Under the pieces are notes generated by a model, which saw only the letters and a program-made list of their open reading frames with translations, was not told the DNA's origin and made no database searches. Positions 39,380-47,990 of a stretch of DNA of 47,990 nucleotides are shown here, piece after piece (positions within the stretch are counted from its first letter, which is position 1; each line of letters begins with the position of its first letter). The stretch covers positions 1 to 47,990 of the forward strand of contig JAAYTM010000108.1 in the NCBI GenBank assembly GCA_012518015.1, given 5' to 3'. The position numbers were made by a program, and so were the translations under genes. This DNA comes from Synergistaceae bacterium. Its GTDB lineage: Bacteria > Synergistota > Synergistia > Synergistales > Acetomicrobiaceae.

Positions 39380-40415
39380 GTCCTTTAAACCTCCCCAGGT
39401 AGCCAAAAATGTCATCCCACGTCAGCTCCCTCATGCCCATTATGCCTTCGCGCCTGAAAAGTATTATGAATATCAAGGCTAGCGAGAAGATGACCATCCT
39501 CATGCCGGGTATCCCAGGGATATGGATAGGGCCTAAAGTCATAGGACTTTCAACTATCCTAAGCCACTCCAACAATATAGTAATTACAGCACTTGCTATG
39601 CATGTGCCTGTTATGGATCCAAGCCCTCCAGCTACCACCATCATGAGGACATTAAAGGTTAAGGTAAACATGTACATTTTGGGATCTATGGTGGTTATAA
39701 AGCTTGCCTGTAATGCTCCGCCGACACCCGCAAGGAAGGAGCCCATGGCAAAAGCTTCGATCTTATATCTAAAAACGTCGATTCCCATGGCTTTCGCAGC
39801 CATTTCGTCATCCCTTATTGCCTTCAGCGCATTACCATAATTACTGTTAACTAATCTAATCATGGCATAGAGCCCGACGAAGAGGAAACCGTAATTCCAC
39901 CATAGATTTGCGTAAGACGGAATTCCCTTCAAACCCAAGGCTCCATTTGTTATGCTTGGGATATTATTAGCCACTACCCTAACTATCTCAGCAAAACCCA
40001 TGGTAGCTATTCCAAGATAATCACCGCCAAGCCGAAGAATGGGAATTCCAATCAATATTGCAAAGATCGCAGCTATGGCACCTCCCAAAAGAACAGCGGC
40101 CAAAAAGGGCGCTTGCAATACCGAAAAGGGCCATCTCAGAGGCTGAAGTATGAAGATCATTTTCTTCTGTAAGGGAGGGAGTATTAAAAGTGCGCATGTG
40201 TAGGCTCCTATGGCCATAAAGCCCGCATGCCCTAAAGAAAACATGCCTCCGAATCCATAAATCAAATTAAGACCTAAAGCTAGTATGGTATTTATAGCTA
40301 TTAAATTTATAATTTGAACTTGATATCCGGAAAGATGTCCTTCGGCCCACCACAAAAATAGTCCAAACACGGCAACGGCTAAAAGATTTAATATATGGTT
40401 ACGCGATAATGACAT
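39372..40415 (-). CDS. livM: Branched-chain amino-acid ABC transporter permease LivM
   Basis: Multi-TM, GLNLIYGFGGMFSLGHAGFMAIGAY. Confidence 0.94.
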   Translation of the reverse strand: MSLSRNHILNLLAVAVFGLFLWWAEGHLSGYQVQIINLIAINTILALGLNLIYGFGGMFSLGHAGFMAIGAYTCALLILPPLQKKMIFILQPLRWPFSVLQAPFLAAVLLGGAIAAIFAILIGIPILRLGGDYLGIATMGFAEIVRVVANNIPSITNGALGLKGIPSYANLWWNYGFLFVGLYAMIRLVNSNYGNALKAIRDDEMAAKAMGIDVFRYKIEAFAMGSFLAGVGGALQASFITTIDPKMYMFTLTFNVLMMVVAGGLGSITGTCIASAVITILLEWLRIVESPMTLGPIHIPGIPGMRMVIFSLALIFIILFRREGIMGMRELTWDDIFGYLGRFKGHE

Positions 40416-41308
40416 TATACCTTCTCCTCCAATCGTTCTCCCATAATGCCAGTTGGTCTTAAAAGTAGTAAGAAAATGAGAAGGATAAAGGCAAAAGCAT
40501 CTTTAAATCCTGATAAATTAGGGAAAAAGGCTACTATCATTATTTCAATGAAGCCAAGGAACATGCCTCCAATCACAGCTCCCTGAATGGAACCTATGCC
40601 CCCCACAACCGCGGCAATGAAGGCCTTAAATCCGGGAATCATTCCCATCATGGGATGAACCTGGGGATATCTTAGTGACCACATGATGCCCGAAGCCGCG
40701 GCCAAGGCCGAACCAATCATGAAGGTTATGGCTACAATTTGGTCCACCGAGACACCCATTAAACGACTCGTCTCGATATCCTTGGAAATCGCTCGCATGG
40801 CAAGTCCTGGTTTAGTCTTATAAACCACGTAAAGAACCACTAACATCAAAACGAAGGAAATTAATGGCACCACAAGAGTTAGGGGCAAAAAATGAACTCC
40901 ATGCACCAATAAAGGCATTACTAACCAATCGGGGCGATAAACTGGACGAGGTATGGCAGAGAACACCACGATGGCAAAGTTTTGCAAGAAAAAGGAAACA
41001 CCTATAGCGCTGATCAGGGCCGAAATCCTCGGAGCATCTCTCAAGGGCCTGTAAGCACACCTGTCTACCAAAACCCCACAAAAGGCCGTGGCAATTATAG
41101 CAACCGGAACAGCTGCTACCCACGGCAGATGGAAAAGAGTTGTCCCCCAGAAGACGAAATAGGCTCCCAACATGAAAATTTCGCCATGGGCGAAATTTAT
41201 CAACCTCAATATTCCATATACCATCGAATAGCCTATGGCGATCAAGGCATACAAACTTCCCAGGGTAATCGCGTTCAGAAAATGTTGTATAAACATCTGA
41301 TACGACAT
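40415..41308 (-). CDS. livH: Branched-chain amino-acid ABC transporter permease LivH
   Basis: GSLYALIAIGYSMVYGILRLINFAHGEIFMLGAY. Confidence 0.95.
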   Translation of the reverse strand: MSYQMFIQHFLNAITLGSLYALIAIGYSMVYGILRLINFAHGEIFMLGAYFVFWGTTLFHLPWVAAVPVAIIATAFCGVLVDRCAYRPLRDAPRISALISAIGVSFFLQNFAIVVFSAIPRPVYRPDWLVMPLLVHGVHFLPLTLVVPLISFVLMLVVLYVVYKTKPGLAMRAISKDIETSRLMGVSVDQIVAITFMIGSALAAASGIMWSLRYPQVHPMMGMIPGFKAFIAAVVGGIGSIQGAVIGGMFLGFIEIMIVAFFPNLSGFKDAFAFILLIFLLLLRPTGIMGERLEEKV

Positions 41309-41341
41309 AATTTTCCTCCTTTAGGCAACATCCTAAAAATA

Positions 41342-41361
41342 GGGGGAGGCATGCCTCCCCC
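41342..41361 (-). terminator. Hairpin/attenuator between the substrate-binding protein gene and livH
   Basis: Perfect 20-nt palindrome GGGGGAGGCATGCCTCCCCC followed by TATTTTT on the minus strand. Confidence 0.75.
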
Positions 41362-41397
41362 GCAGTATCTTTGTCACTTGCCAAAAGCTGCCTAGCC

Positions 41398-42543
41398 TTA
41401 CTTCCCGCTTTCAGGAGGAACGGTAGCAACGTAGATTTGTTTTCCCTCTTTAACCATCTTGATCCCCACAGATTTGATAGCGTTGTGGTTTTCATCGATG
41501 GTCGTGGGACCAGTTACTCCAACCCAATCCTTGGTCGCGGCAAGTTGCTCCGTAATGGCTTCAGGATCTGCCTTTCCGGCTCTTTTTATACAATCAATGA
41601 GCAACATGTAGCAGTCATATCCAAGGGCAGCATTGGCATTAGGTTCTTTCTTGAACTTCTCTCTGAAGGCTTTGGTAAATTCCTGTGCAATGGGATTCAT
41701 ATCGGGCATCTCCGGCGCATAGGGGAATGTAGTGTAGATGAAGCCCTCTACTGCCTCCCCGCCTATTTTGATCATGTCAGGATTATCCATTGCATCTCCG
41801 CCCATGATATGAAACTTGCCACCCAATTCACGGGCTTGCTTCATGATTATTGCTCCCTCGGCGAAGTAGGAAGGGATATAAAGGAGTTCAGCATCCTTGC
41901 TTATAATCTCGGTCAATTGTGCAGTAAAGTCTTGATCGCCGGACTGATAGTTAAGGTCAGCTACCACCTCGCCTCCAAGATCCAAGAAGGCCTTCTTAAA
42001 GAAAGCCGCCAATCCAACGCAGTAATCCTGCGCTACGTCCTTTAATATTGCAGCCTTTCTAACACCTAGCTGTTCGTAGACATATCTGGCAGCAGCTGCA
42101 CCCTGGAAGGGATCGATAAAACACATGCGGAAATAATATTTTTTGCCCTGCGTAACCAAGGGATTAGTTGCCGAGTCAGTAATACAAGGTATGCCGTATT
42201 GCTCAGCTACCTCACCTCCAGCCATGCACAGCGAGGATCCATAGCTTCCGATGATTGCAACAACTTTATCCCTTTCAATTAAGCGTTTAACGGCGTTCGC
42301 TGCTTCAACTTTATCGGATTTGTTATCCACAATCACTAATTCAACCTTTTTGCCCAACACTTCGGGAGCCTGCTCGTGGGCAAGCTGTATTCCTTCAACG
42401 GTTAGCTGGCCACCAAAGGCGTTTTGGCCTGTGAGTGGCTCATAGACACCGATCTTGATCACCTCTTCGGCAGCATAAGCCGATATCCCACAAACCGCCA
42501 AAATTAACCCAGCAAAAAAAAGAAACCGCATAAATCTTTTCAT
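41398..42543 (-). CDS. livK: Branched-chain amino-acid ABC transporter substrate-binding protein
   Basis: Signal peptide, IKIGVYEPLTGQNAFGGQ, IGSYGSSLCMAGGEVAEQYGIPCITDSATNP. Confidence 0.93.
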   Translation of the reverse strand: MKRFMRFLFFAGLILAVCGISAYAAEEVIKIGVYEPLTGQNAFGGQLTVEGIQLAHEQAPEVLGKKVELVIVDNKSDKVEAANAVKRLIERDKVVAIIGSYGSSLCMAGGEVAEQYGIPCITDSATNPLVTQGKKYYFRMCFIDPFQGAAAARYVYEQLGVRKAAILKDVAQDYCVGLAAFFKKAFLDLGGEVVADLNYQSGDQDFTAQLTEIISKDAELLYIPSYFAEGAIIMKQARELGGKFHIMGGDAMDNPDMIKIGGEAVEGFIYTTFPYAPEMPDMNPIAQEFTKAFREKFKKEPNANAALGYDCYMLLIDCIKRAGKADPEAITEQLAATKDWVGVTGPTTIDENHNAIKSVGIKMVKEGKQIYVATVPPESGK

Positions 42544-42750
42544 TTACACCCCTCCTCTAGTATTGATATTAGAATGCCCTTTGTTATTATATAAAAAGCC
42601 TGCTGAGAATGGAAGCTATGTTAACTATTTTGAGCTGAAAAATATTTGCTACGGCCCGGTGGATTAAACAAATCGTTATTTTTTGCAGCAATGCCCAAAC
42701 TAATGGACTTTTAGGACTTTCGTATGGTTTTAATTACCTCGTAAGATATT

Positions 42751-43932
42751 TTAGATAATGCCCAAGGACCTCCCTACTTTAGAAAATTTGTCGACAGCAA
42801 AGTCCAGATCCTCCTTAGAATGTGCCGCTGAAACCATGGCCCTCAACCTGGCGCTGCCTAAGGGAACGGTCGGATAGGCGATGGATTGTATAAATATTCC
42901 CTCCTCAAACAATTTCAAACTAAACTCCTTTGCTTTATTCGCATCACCAACCATTATCGGAGTGATGGGCGTTTGAGACCTACCGATGTTAAACCCTTTC
43001 TCCTTTAAGGACTTCTTGAGGTAGTTGCCATTTTCCCAAAGCTTTTTCACTAAATCGTCACTTTCTTCCAAGATATCCACAGCCGCGATATTGGCGGCAA
43101 CGTCAGGAACAGTTAGAGCGCTGCTAAACAAGTTAGGACGAGCTTTTTGACGCAAAAACTCGATCAACTCCTTGCTTCCTGCAATAAATCCTCCGACAAC
43201 ACCAAAGGCCTTGGATAAAGTGCCAACTTCAATGTCAACTTTTTCGCCCAAACCGAAATGATCAACAATTCCCCTTCCTCCACGACCTAAAACACCTTCG
43301 CCGTGGGCATCATCGACCATGACCATGGCGCCATACCGATCCGCCAATTCCACTATATCAGGCAAAGGAGCTATGTCCCCATCCATAGAAAAGACCCCAT
43401 CGGTGACTATGAGCTTCCTGCAATCTTTATCTACATATTCTTTCAGCTTAGCCTCAAGGTCAACCACGTCACAGTGGGCATATCTTACTATCTCAGCCCT
43501 GCTCAACCTACAACCATCAATTATCGAGGCGTGATTCAACTCATCGCTAAATATGAGATCGCCTCTTTCAACTAGCGGTGGAATCGCCGACAAGTTAGCG
43601 CAAAAGCCGGATTGTACGACGAGGGCAGCTTCGGCGCCCTTGAAGGTCGCCAATTTTTCCTCTAACTCAACGTGTATTGACATCGTACCAGCGATAGTGC
43701 GAACGGCGCCAGGCCCAACACCGAATTTATCGATGTATTCCTGGGCCTTTTCGCATAACCTGGGATCATTGCAAAGCCCTAGGTAATTATTTGAACACAA
43801 GTTTAAAACTTGCCTTCCCTCTATTTGTACCCACGGACCTTGAGGGCTTTCAAGGACCCTAATATGGACGTACAATCCCTCGTCCCTAAGGCGCTTAAGC
43901 TCCTCCTCCACGAATTTCATTTTAGATGACAT
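42751..43932 (-). CDS. kbl: Glycine C-acetyltransferase (2-amino-3-ketobutyrate CoA ligase)/AOS-family PLP enzyme
   Basis: [41 protein letters not shown]-Lys motif. Confidence 0.88.
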   Translation of the reverse strand: MSSKMKFVEEELKRLRDEGLYVHIRVLESPQGPWVQIEGRQVLNLCSNNYLGLCNDPRLCEKAQEYIDKFGVGPGAVRTIAGTMSIHVELEEKLATFKGAEAALVVQSGFCANLSAIPPLVERGDLIFSDELNHASIIDGCRLSRAEIVRYAHCDVVDLEAKLKEYVDKDCRKLIVTDGVFSMDGDIAPLPDIVELADRYGAMVMVDDAHGEGVLGRGGRGIVDHFGLGEKVDIEVGTLSKAFGVVGGFIAGSKELIEFLRQKARPNLFSSALTVPDVAANIAAVDILEESDDLVKKLWENGNYLKKSLKEKGFNIGRSQTPITPIMVGDANKAKEFSLKLFEEGIFIQSIAYPTVPLGSARLRAMVSAAHSKEDLDFAVDKFSKVGRSLGII

Positions 43933-43963
43933 GCCCGCAGTCCCTCCTTGAGATTGTCATATT

Positions 43964-44653
43964 CTATCTAATGATAGCACTGGGAAACTTCTCGCGCAAA
44001 ACCTCACGTTCCGGCTCCTTTGTTCTCCTCAAAGCTTCATCCATGGCATTTTCAGGTCTGAAACACTGTATCACCCAACGGACGTTTTCGACTAAATAGC
44101 TTTGAATTATAGAAAGGTCATCATAATTCATTAAAGCTGGTACGAAGGTTGTTCGAATTTCGACTTCGAGGTCAAGATGCAATAATAAGTACAGGGACTC
44201 TTGCACCAAATTTGTATCGACGATACAACCACACAAAAGTTCATATTTTTCCCAAGGCGCCTTTACGTCCATGGCGATAGCATCGACAAATCCCCCTGAC
44301 AACAACCCTTCAATGACCATTGGGTTGCTGCCATTCGTATCCAGCTTTATGGGCAAGCCAATATCCTTAAAGCGCGGCAATAACACCTTCAAACGATTGG
44401 GATCCAGCGTAGGTTCACCGCCACTTATGACAACCCCGTCCAAGAAATCTTTCCTCGATCTAATGTGCTCCACGATGAGCTCCTCGTTTAAAACAGGCAA
44501 CTGCCCCATTACCATTGAACCATTATGACAAAAGGGGCATCTAAAATTACACCCCCTAAAAAACAAAACAGCCGACACATGTCCCTCCCAGTCTATGAAT
44601 GACGAAGGAATATAGCCTCCTATGCCTTTAATATCAGGCCTCATAAACTCCAT
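43964..44653 (-). CDS. nrdG: Anaerobic ribonucleoside-triphosphate reductase activating protein
   Basis: FFRGCNFRCPFCHNG radical SAM CxxxCxxC, GGEPTLDP. Confidence 0.93.
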   Translation of the reverse strand: MEFMRPDIKGIGGYIPSSFIDWEGHVSAVLFFRGCNFRCPFCHNGSMVMGQLPVLNEELIVEHIRSRKDFLDGVVISGGEPTLDPNRLKVLLPRFKDIGLPIKLDTNGSNPMVIEGLLSGGFVDAIAMDVKAPWEKYELLCGCIVDTNLVQESLYLLLHLDLEVEIRTTFVPALMNYDDLSIIQSYLVENVRWVIQCFRPENAMDEALRRTKEPEREVLREKFPSAIIR

Positions 44654-46764
44654 CTCTTTCTGCCTTCAAGCTCTGCCCTTTTTCCAGCATTCCAAGAGGA
44701 GATTTTGGTAAAATACCCCGTTATTCGCGTCACTCCATCAACGTTCGTCGAACGGCATCTATTGCAAGAAGACAGCAGGCCCCTCTCAACTATGCCACAG
44801 TCGTTGCATATGGTGAACTCTGGGCTAAAGGCCACCTGTGCGTTCTGAGAATGCAAGAAAATTTTGCGAACAAAAGAGGCCAAAGCTTTGGCATCAGGTT
44901 TATGTTCTCCCATCCATACGTGAGTTATAGCACCAGCTTTAATGAAGGGATGGAATCGTCCTTCTCTGACTACCCTTTCAATTGGGTCAACATCCGCTTC
45001 GTAGGGTATATGGGTACTGTTCGTATAAAATACCTCATCTGCCTCAACATTGCCCTTAACTACGTGCTTTGCCTCGGGAAACTTTTTCAAGTCCAATCTG
45101 GCAAGCCTATGAGCAGCGCTCTCGGCTGGAGTTTGTTCTAACACAACTTTAAATCCAACTCGTTCGGTCATTTCTTGACATTTGAGTTCCATGAACTTTA
45201 CTATGGCCAACCCTAGCTCTTCTGCTTCCTTTCCTTCGTAAAGCTGCTTGCCACATAAAACTTGTACCGCTTCATTAAGGCCAAGCAATCCTATTAAGTG
45301 GCTTGCCTTTTCCAGCCTTATGTAACTCTCGCCATCATGCTCTACTGTCAAAAGCGACAACGGCCCTTTGTCCTTTAAATCCAGAAGATTTTTAATGAAG
45401 CTCCTCTTTTGAACATGCGCCTTGAGCGCAATTTCCATCAAATTTTCTAGTATTCCGAAAAAGGTCTCGAGATCACCTTGAGACCTGAAAGCAACTCGGG
45501 GCAAATTTATAGTTACGTTCTGCAAGGCTGAATATCTCATTTTCCAGGGAGTTTTGGCTTCTAGCAAGTCTTCCTCAGTTAGCTCGAAGGAGAGGCGACA
45601 GCATTCACTGAGCTTAGTCACGCCTCCTCTGTCAAAAACAAAATAGGTGTTGCCCTTTTCCGAAGCTACCATACAAGCCAACTCAAGCATCTCTTGCCAT
45701 CCATCTTCCTTAAAGAAGGCATCAGTTATGTGAAGAAGCGGTTTTGGGAAAAAGAAGGGTTGAGATCTGCTATCTCCCTCCAAGTAAACTTCAAACAAGG
45801 CTCGCAAAAAACGTTTTGAGGTTAAACTGTAATCTCCATAAGTCTTGCCACTTAACTTACCACCAGGGCCAATGGCTGGCACATGGCGGAAGTGCTTTGG
45901 AATTTCATAGTACAAGTTTATGTCCGTGAAGGCTACTTGCCCTCCCCTGCCACCAGCTAATTGATTAAATTCAAATATCAACATCTGGGCCAATTGACGT
46001 AGATCGCGATCGCTGCAACCCTCAAGATAGGGAGCGAAAAACATGTTAATGGCATCCCAACCGATGGCCCCGGCAAAGTTATTCTGCAACACCGAAGTCA
46101 TCTTGAGTAAATGGGCCAAAAGCACATCCGGATGTTTGGCCGGAGATGAGACACTCGTTATGGAAGGCAAGTTTAGCCCAAACTTAGCCACATATGCGGG
46201 GCTCTGTCCGCTGCAGTAGGGCCTTATTACCATCCCAAGGTCGTGAAGGTGAATGTCGCCATCTAGATGTGCGCGTGCGACATCGCGGGAAAAGAGCTTA
46301 CTCAAGGCGTAATCTTTTATGATCATCTCAGCTATCGTCAAATTAACGGATTCCGGGTTGTAAGATGTATTGCTATTTTCTTTATTTGGAGAAAACATCA
46401 AAGTCTCAAGATCATAAACAGGTATACCTACCCTGGAATGATCGACAAGATAAGCATCCAACCCCCTTTGAAAAAGTTTGGTGTTAGCCATTTCCCTTAT
46501 TATCGAAGTGGTAAGCCTGTCCTTGCCGCGGCGAATCACCTCCTCCTCGATTTCTACGGCAATCGAAAGGGCCGTTTCTGGATCGACCCCAGCCTCTCTG
46601 ATAAGGGCATCCTTTATTTTAGCGGCGTCCCATGGACTGCGTTCCTCCTTGGAATGAGTCTCCACCATCAAGGCAAGATCCGTTGATTCTGGCCTATTGA
46701 ACAAAAATTGCTGTATGCTCATTTCCGCATCGCAAAAACGGTCAAACTTCATGGACGAAGCCAT
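44641..46764 (-). CDS. nrdD: Anaerobic (class III) ribonucleoside-triphosphate reductase
   Basis: GDIHLHDLGM, C-terminal Cys4 zinc site CNDCG...CNRC and RITGYF glycyl-radical region; overlaps nrdG. Confidence 0.94.
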   Translation of the reverse strand: MASSMKFDRFCDAEMSIQQFLFNRPESTDLALMVETHSKEERSPWDAAKIKDALIREAGVDPETALSIAVEIEEEVIRRGKDRLTTSIIREMANTKLFQRGLDAYLVDHSRVGIPVYDLETLMFSPNKENSNTSYNPESVNLTIAEMIIKDYALSKLFSRDVARAHLDGDIHLHDLGMVIRPYCSGQSPAYVAKFGLNLPSITSVSSPAKHPDVLLAHLLKMTSVLQNNFAGAIGWDAINMFFAPYLEGCSDRDLRQLAQMLIFEFNQLAGGRGGQVAFTDINLYYEIPKHFRHVPAIGPGGKLSGKTYGDYSLTSKRFLRALFEVYLEGDSRSQPFFFPKPLLHITDAFFKEDGWQEMLELACMVASEKGNTYFVFDRGGVTKLSECCRLSFELTEEDLLEAKTPWKMRYSALQNVTINLPRVAFRSQGDLETFFGILENLMEIALKAHVQKRSFIKNLLDLKDKGPLSLLTVEHDGESYIRLEKASHLIGLLGLNEAVQVLCGKQLYEGKEAEELGLAIVKFMELKCQEMTERVGFKVVLEQTPAESAAHRLARLDLKKFPEAKHVVKGNVEADEVFYTNSTHIPYEADVDPIERVVREGRFHPFIKAGAITHVWMGEHKPDAKALASFVRKIFLHSQNAQVAFSPEFTICNDCGIVERGLLSSCNRCRSTNVDGVTRITGYFTKISSWNAGKRAELEGRKRWSL

Positions 46765-46766
46765 CG

Positions 46767-47246
46767 CTATATTCTCCTCCCCTCTTCCTTCTCCAAAAGC
46801 CTTGATATCTCTTCAATAAAACTATTTAAATCGGTAAATTCACGATATACGGAGGCAAATCTAACGTAAGCAACGTGGTTTATGCTCTTCAGGGCATCTG
46901 CCACCATTTCTCCAATCATTGCGCTCGAAACTTCTCCCACGGCTAACGCGAAAAGCTCCTCCTCTATTAAAGCAACCGCGCTTTCCAGGGTCTCCAAGGG
47001 CACGGGTAGTTTTTCACAGGCGCGTATCATCCCCCTTAAAACCTTCTCCCTATCGAAAGCTTCTCTTCGACCGTCTTTTTTGACGACCAAAAGCACCGTG
47101 CTCCTTTCGATCCTCTCATAAGTCGTAAATCGCCGACCGCATTTAGGGCATTCCCTCCTTCTGCGGATGACGATGCCATTTTCAACCGCTCTCGTCTCTA
47201 TAACCCTGCTATCATCATGGTTACATCTTGGACAACGCATGCACAA
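46767..47246 (-). CDS. nrdR: Transcriptional repressor NrdR
   Basis: [45 protein letters not shown] plus ATP-cone. Confidence 0.96.
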   Translation of the reverse strand: MCMRCPRCNHDDSRVIETRAVENGIVIRRRRECPKCGRRFTTYERIERSTVLLVVKKDGRREAFDREKVLRGMIRACEKLPVPLETLESAVALIEEELFALAVGEVSSAMIGEMVADALKSINHVAYVRFASVYREFTDLNSFIEEISRLLEKEEGRRI

Positions 47247-47276
47247 CCCTACCTGTATGGTATATGCCTTTTTTAT

Positions 47277-47292
47277 TTACTACATATAGTGT
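47277..47292 (-). promoter_or_regulatory. Candidate NrdR box
   Basis: ACACTATATGTAGTAA on minus strand, 13/16 to consensus acaCwATATaTwGtgt, 31 nt upstream of the nrdR start. Confidence 0.65.
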
Positions 47293-47435
47293 AATTCCTG
47301 ACTGGAATGACTGAAAGGCCTTTACGCTTAAAGTTGCTCAAATTTTTGGTCCTTAGGACTCAATCAAACTTGAAAGGCTTTGGTTTGTTATTTGATGTCT
47401 ACCAATCTTTAAGACTGTGTTGCACTTATTTAAAA

Positions 47436-47475
47436 GTTAAAAGGGGAAGACGAATATTCGTCTTCCCCTTTTAAC
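47436..47475 (-). terminator. Terminator downstream of rpsU
   Basis: Perfect 40-nt palindrome gttaaaaggggaagacgaatattcgtcttccccttttaac. Confidence 0.8.
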
Positions 47476-47520
47476 TTGCAAGCAGAAAACAACAAGCCCG
47501 ACTTTTATAGCGGGGACCCA

Positions 47521-47694
47521 CTAACCCCGGCGCTTTCTTGGACTTGATCTTTTCTTCTTTCTTATCTCGCTCGGCTTTTCGTAGTGCTCGTGTTTCCTCG
47601 CATCTCGAAGAACTCCAACTTTCTTAACCTCTCTTTTAAAGCGGCGCAAAGTATCATCTATCGATTCGTTTTCTCTTCTGTAAACTTTAGCCAT
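47521..47694 (-). CDS. rpsU: 30S ribosomal protein S21
   Basis: 57 aa [57 protein letters not shown]; below ORF-track cutoff. Confidence 0.95.
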   Translation of the reverse strand: MAKVYRRENESIDDTLRRFKREVKKVGVLRDARKHEHYEKPSEIRKKKRSSPRKRRG

Positions 47695-47726
47695 CTCTCT
47701 CCCCCCTTTCGCATCTCATGACAGCT

Positions 47727-47990
47727 TCAACCGGGGGGCCAACCAAATTTGCGCCCAGAAAGCAAATGTAGGTGAAGATGAAATATGCTCTGACACGCCT
47801 GGCTCCCGCAATTTATAACGACCCTGTAACCAGAGTCTACTAGCCCCATCCGCTGTGCTACTATTGTTAAAACTTCCATGAGATTAGCCCAGATGGAAGG
47901 ATCTCTTACGTCTTGAGAGGTTGGTATGTGTAATTTTGGGATTATCAAGTAATGATGAGGTGCTTGTGGTGCTACATCCCTAATTGCTAA
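47727..47990 (-). CDS. HIT (histidine triad) family protein, 5' end beyond window
   Basis: Open frame to the edge: LAIRDVAPQAPHHYLIIPKLHIPTSQD...CQSIFHLHLHLLSGRKFGWPPG; HLHLHLL triad motif. Confidence 0.93.
   Translation of the reverse strand, partial: LAIRDVAPQAPHHYLIIPKLHIPTSQDVRDPSIWANLMEVLTIVAQRMGLVDSGYRVVINCGSQACQSIFHLHLHLLSGRKFGWPPG

Noticed and set aside
40818-41495. 225-aa minus-strand ORF overlapping livH and the livK end
   Set aside because: Out-of-frame with livH, which is clearly real; spans the attenuator hairpin
41371-42045. 224-aa plus-strand ORF
   Set aside because: Antisense to the branched-chain amino-acid binding-protein gene; no family signature
1-47990. CRISPR arrays, tRNA/rRNA genes, prophage, transposases or defence-island genes
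   Set aside because: Looked for direct-repeat arrays, tRNA-like intergenic sequence and typical mobile-element proteins; none seen, and intergenic gaps are few and short

Overview
This ~48 kb window is bacterial chromosome with essentially every supported gene on the minus strand. It is mostly core gene blocks plus one notable accessory module. Read in the direction of transcription (right to left), the blocks are: HIT protein (partial), rpsU, nrdR-nrdD-nrdG, kbl, a liv-type branched-chain amino-acid ABC transporter, pgsA, an M20 peptidase, secA, a transglutaminase-like protein, argS, a DivIC/FtsB-like protein, rpsF-ssb-rpsR, a DUF2232 protein, rplI-dnaB, DUF72-queD-dehydrogenase-HAD-nrdJ, a HlyD-like protein with yggS-sepF-divIVA, recG, two NSS Na+ symporters (one with a 36-aa MetS-like microprotein missed by the ORF track), rny-ymdB, hypC-hypD-hypE, and a glycine reductase operon (grdX-trxA-grdE-grdA-grdB-grdC-grdD). 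A tandem glycine riboswitch precedes the grd operon. grdA and grdB each contain an in-frame UGA (selenocysteine), so the ORF track truncates or splits both. The most interesting content is regulatory or hidden: the riboswitch with a plausible RBS-sequestering platform, a perfect hairpin 12 nt after the grdB UGA that could be a bSECIS, intra-operonic terminators (grdB/grdC and livK/livH), an NrdR box upstream of nrdR, and the MetS-like microprotein. I found no CRISPR array, phage, transposon or clearly new multi-gene system. Gene content suggests an anaerobic amino-acid fermenter, possibly Synergistota; that taxon is inference only. All family calls come from reading sequence; no database search was run.
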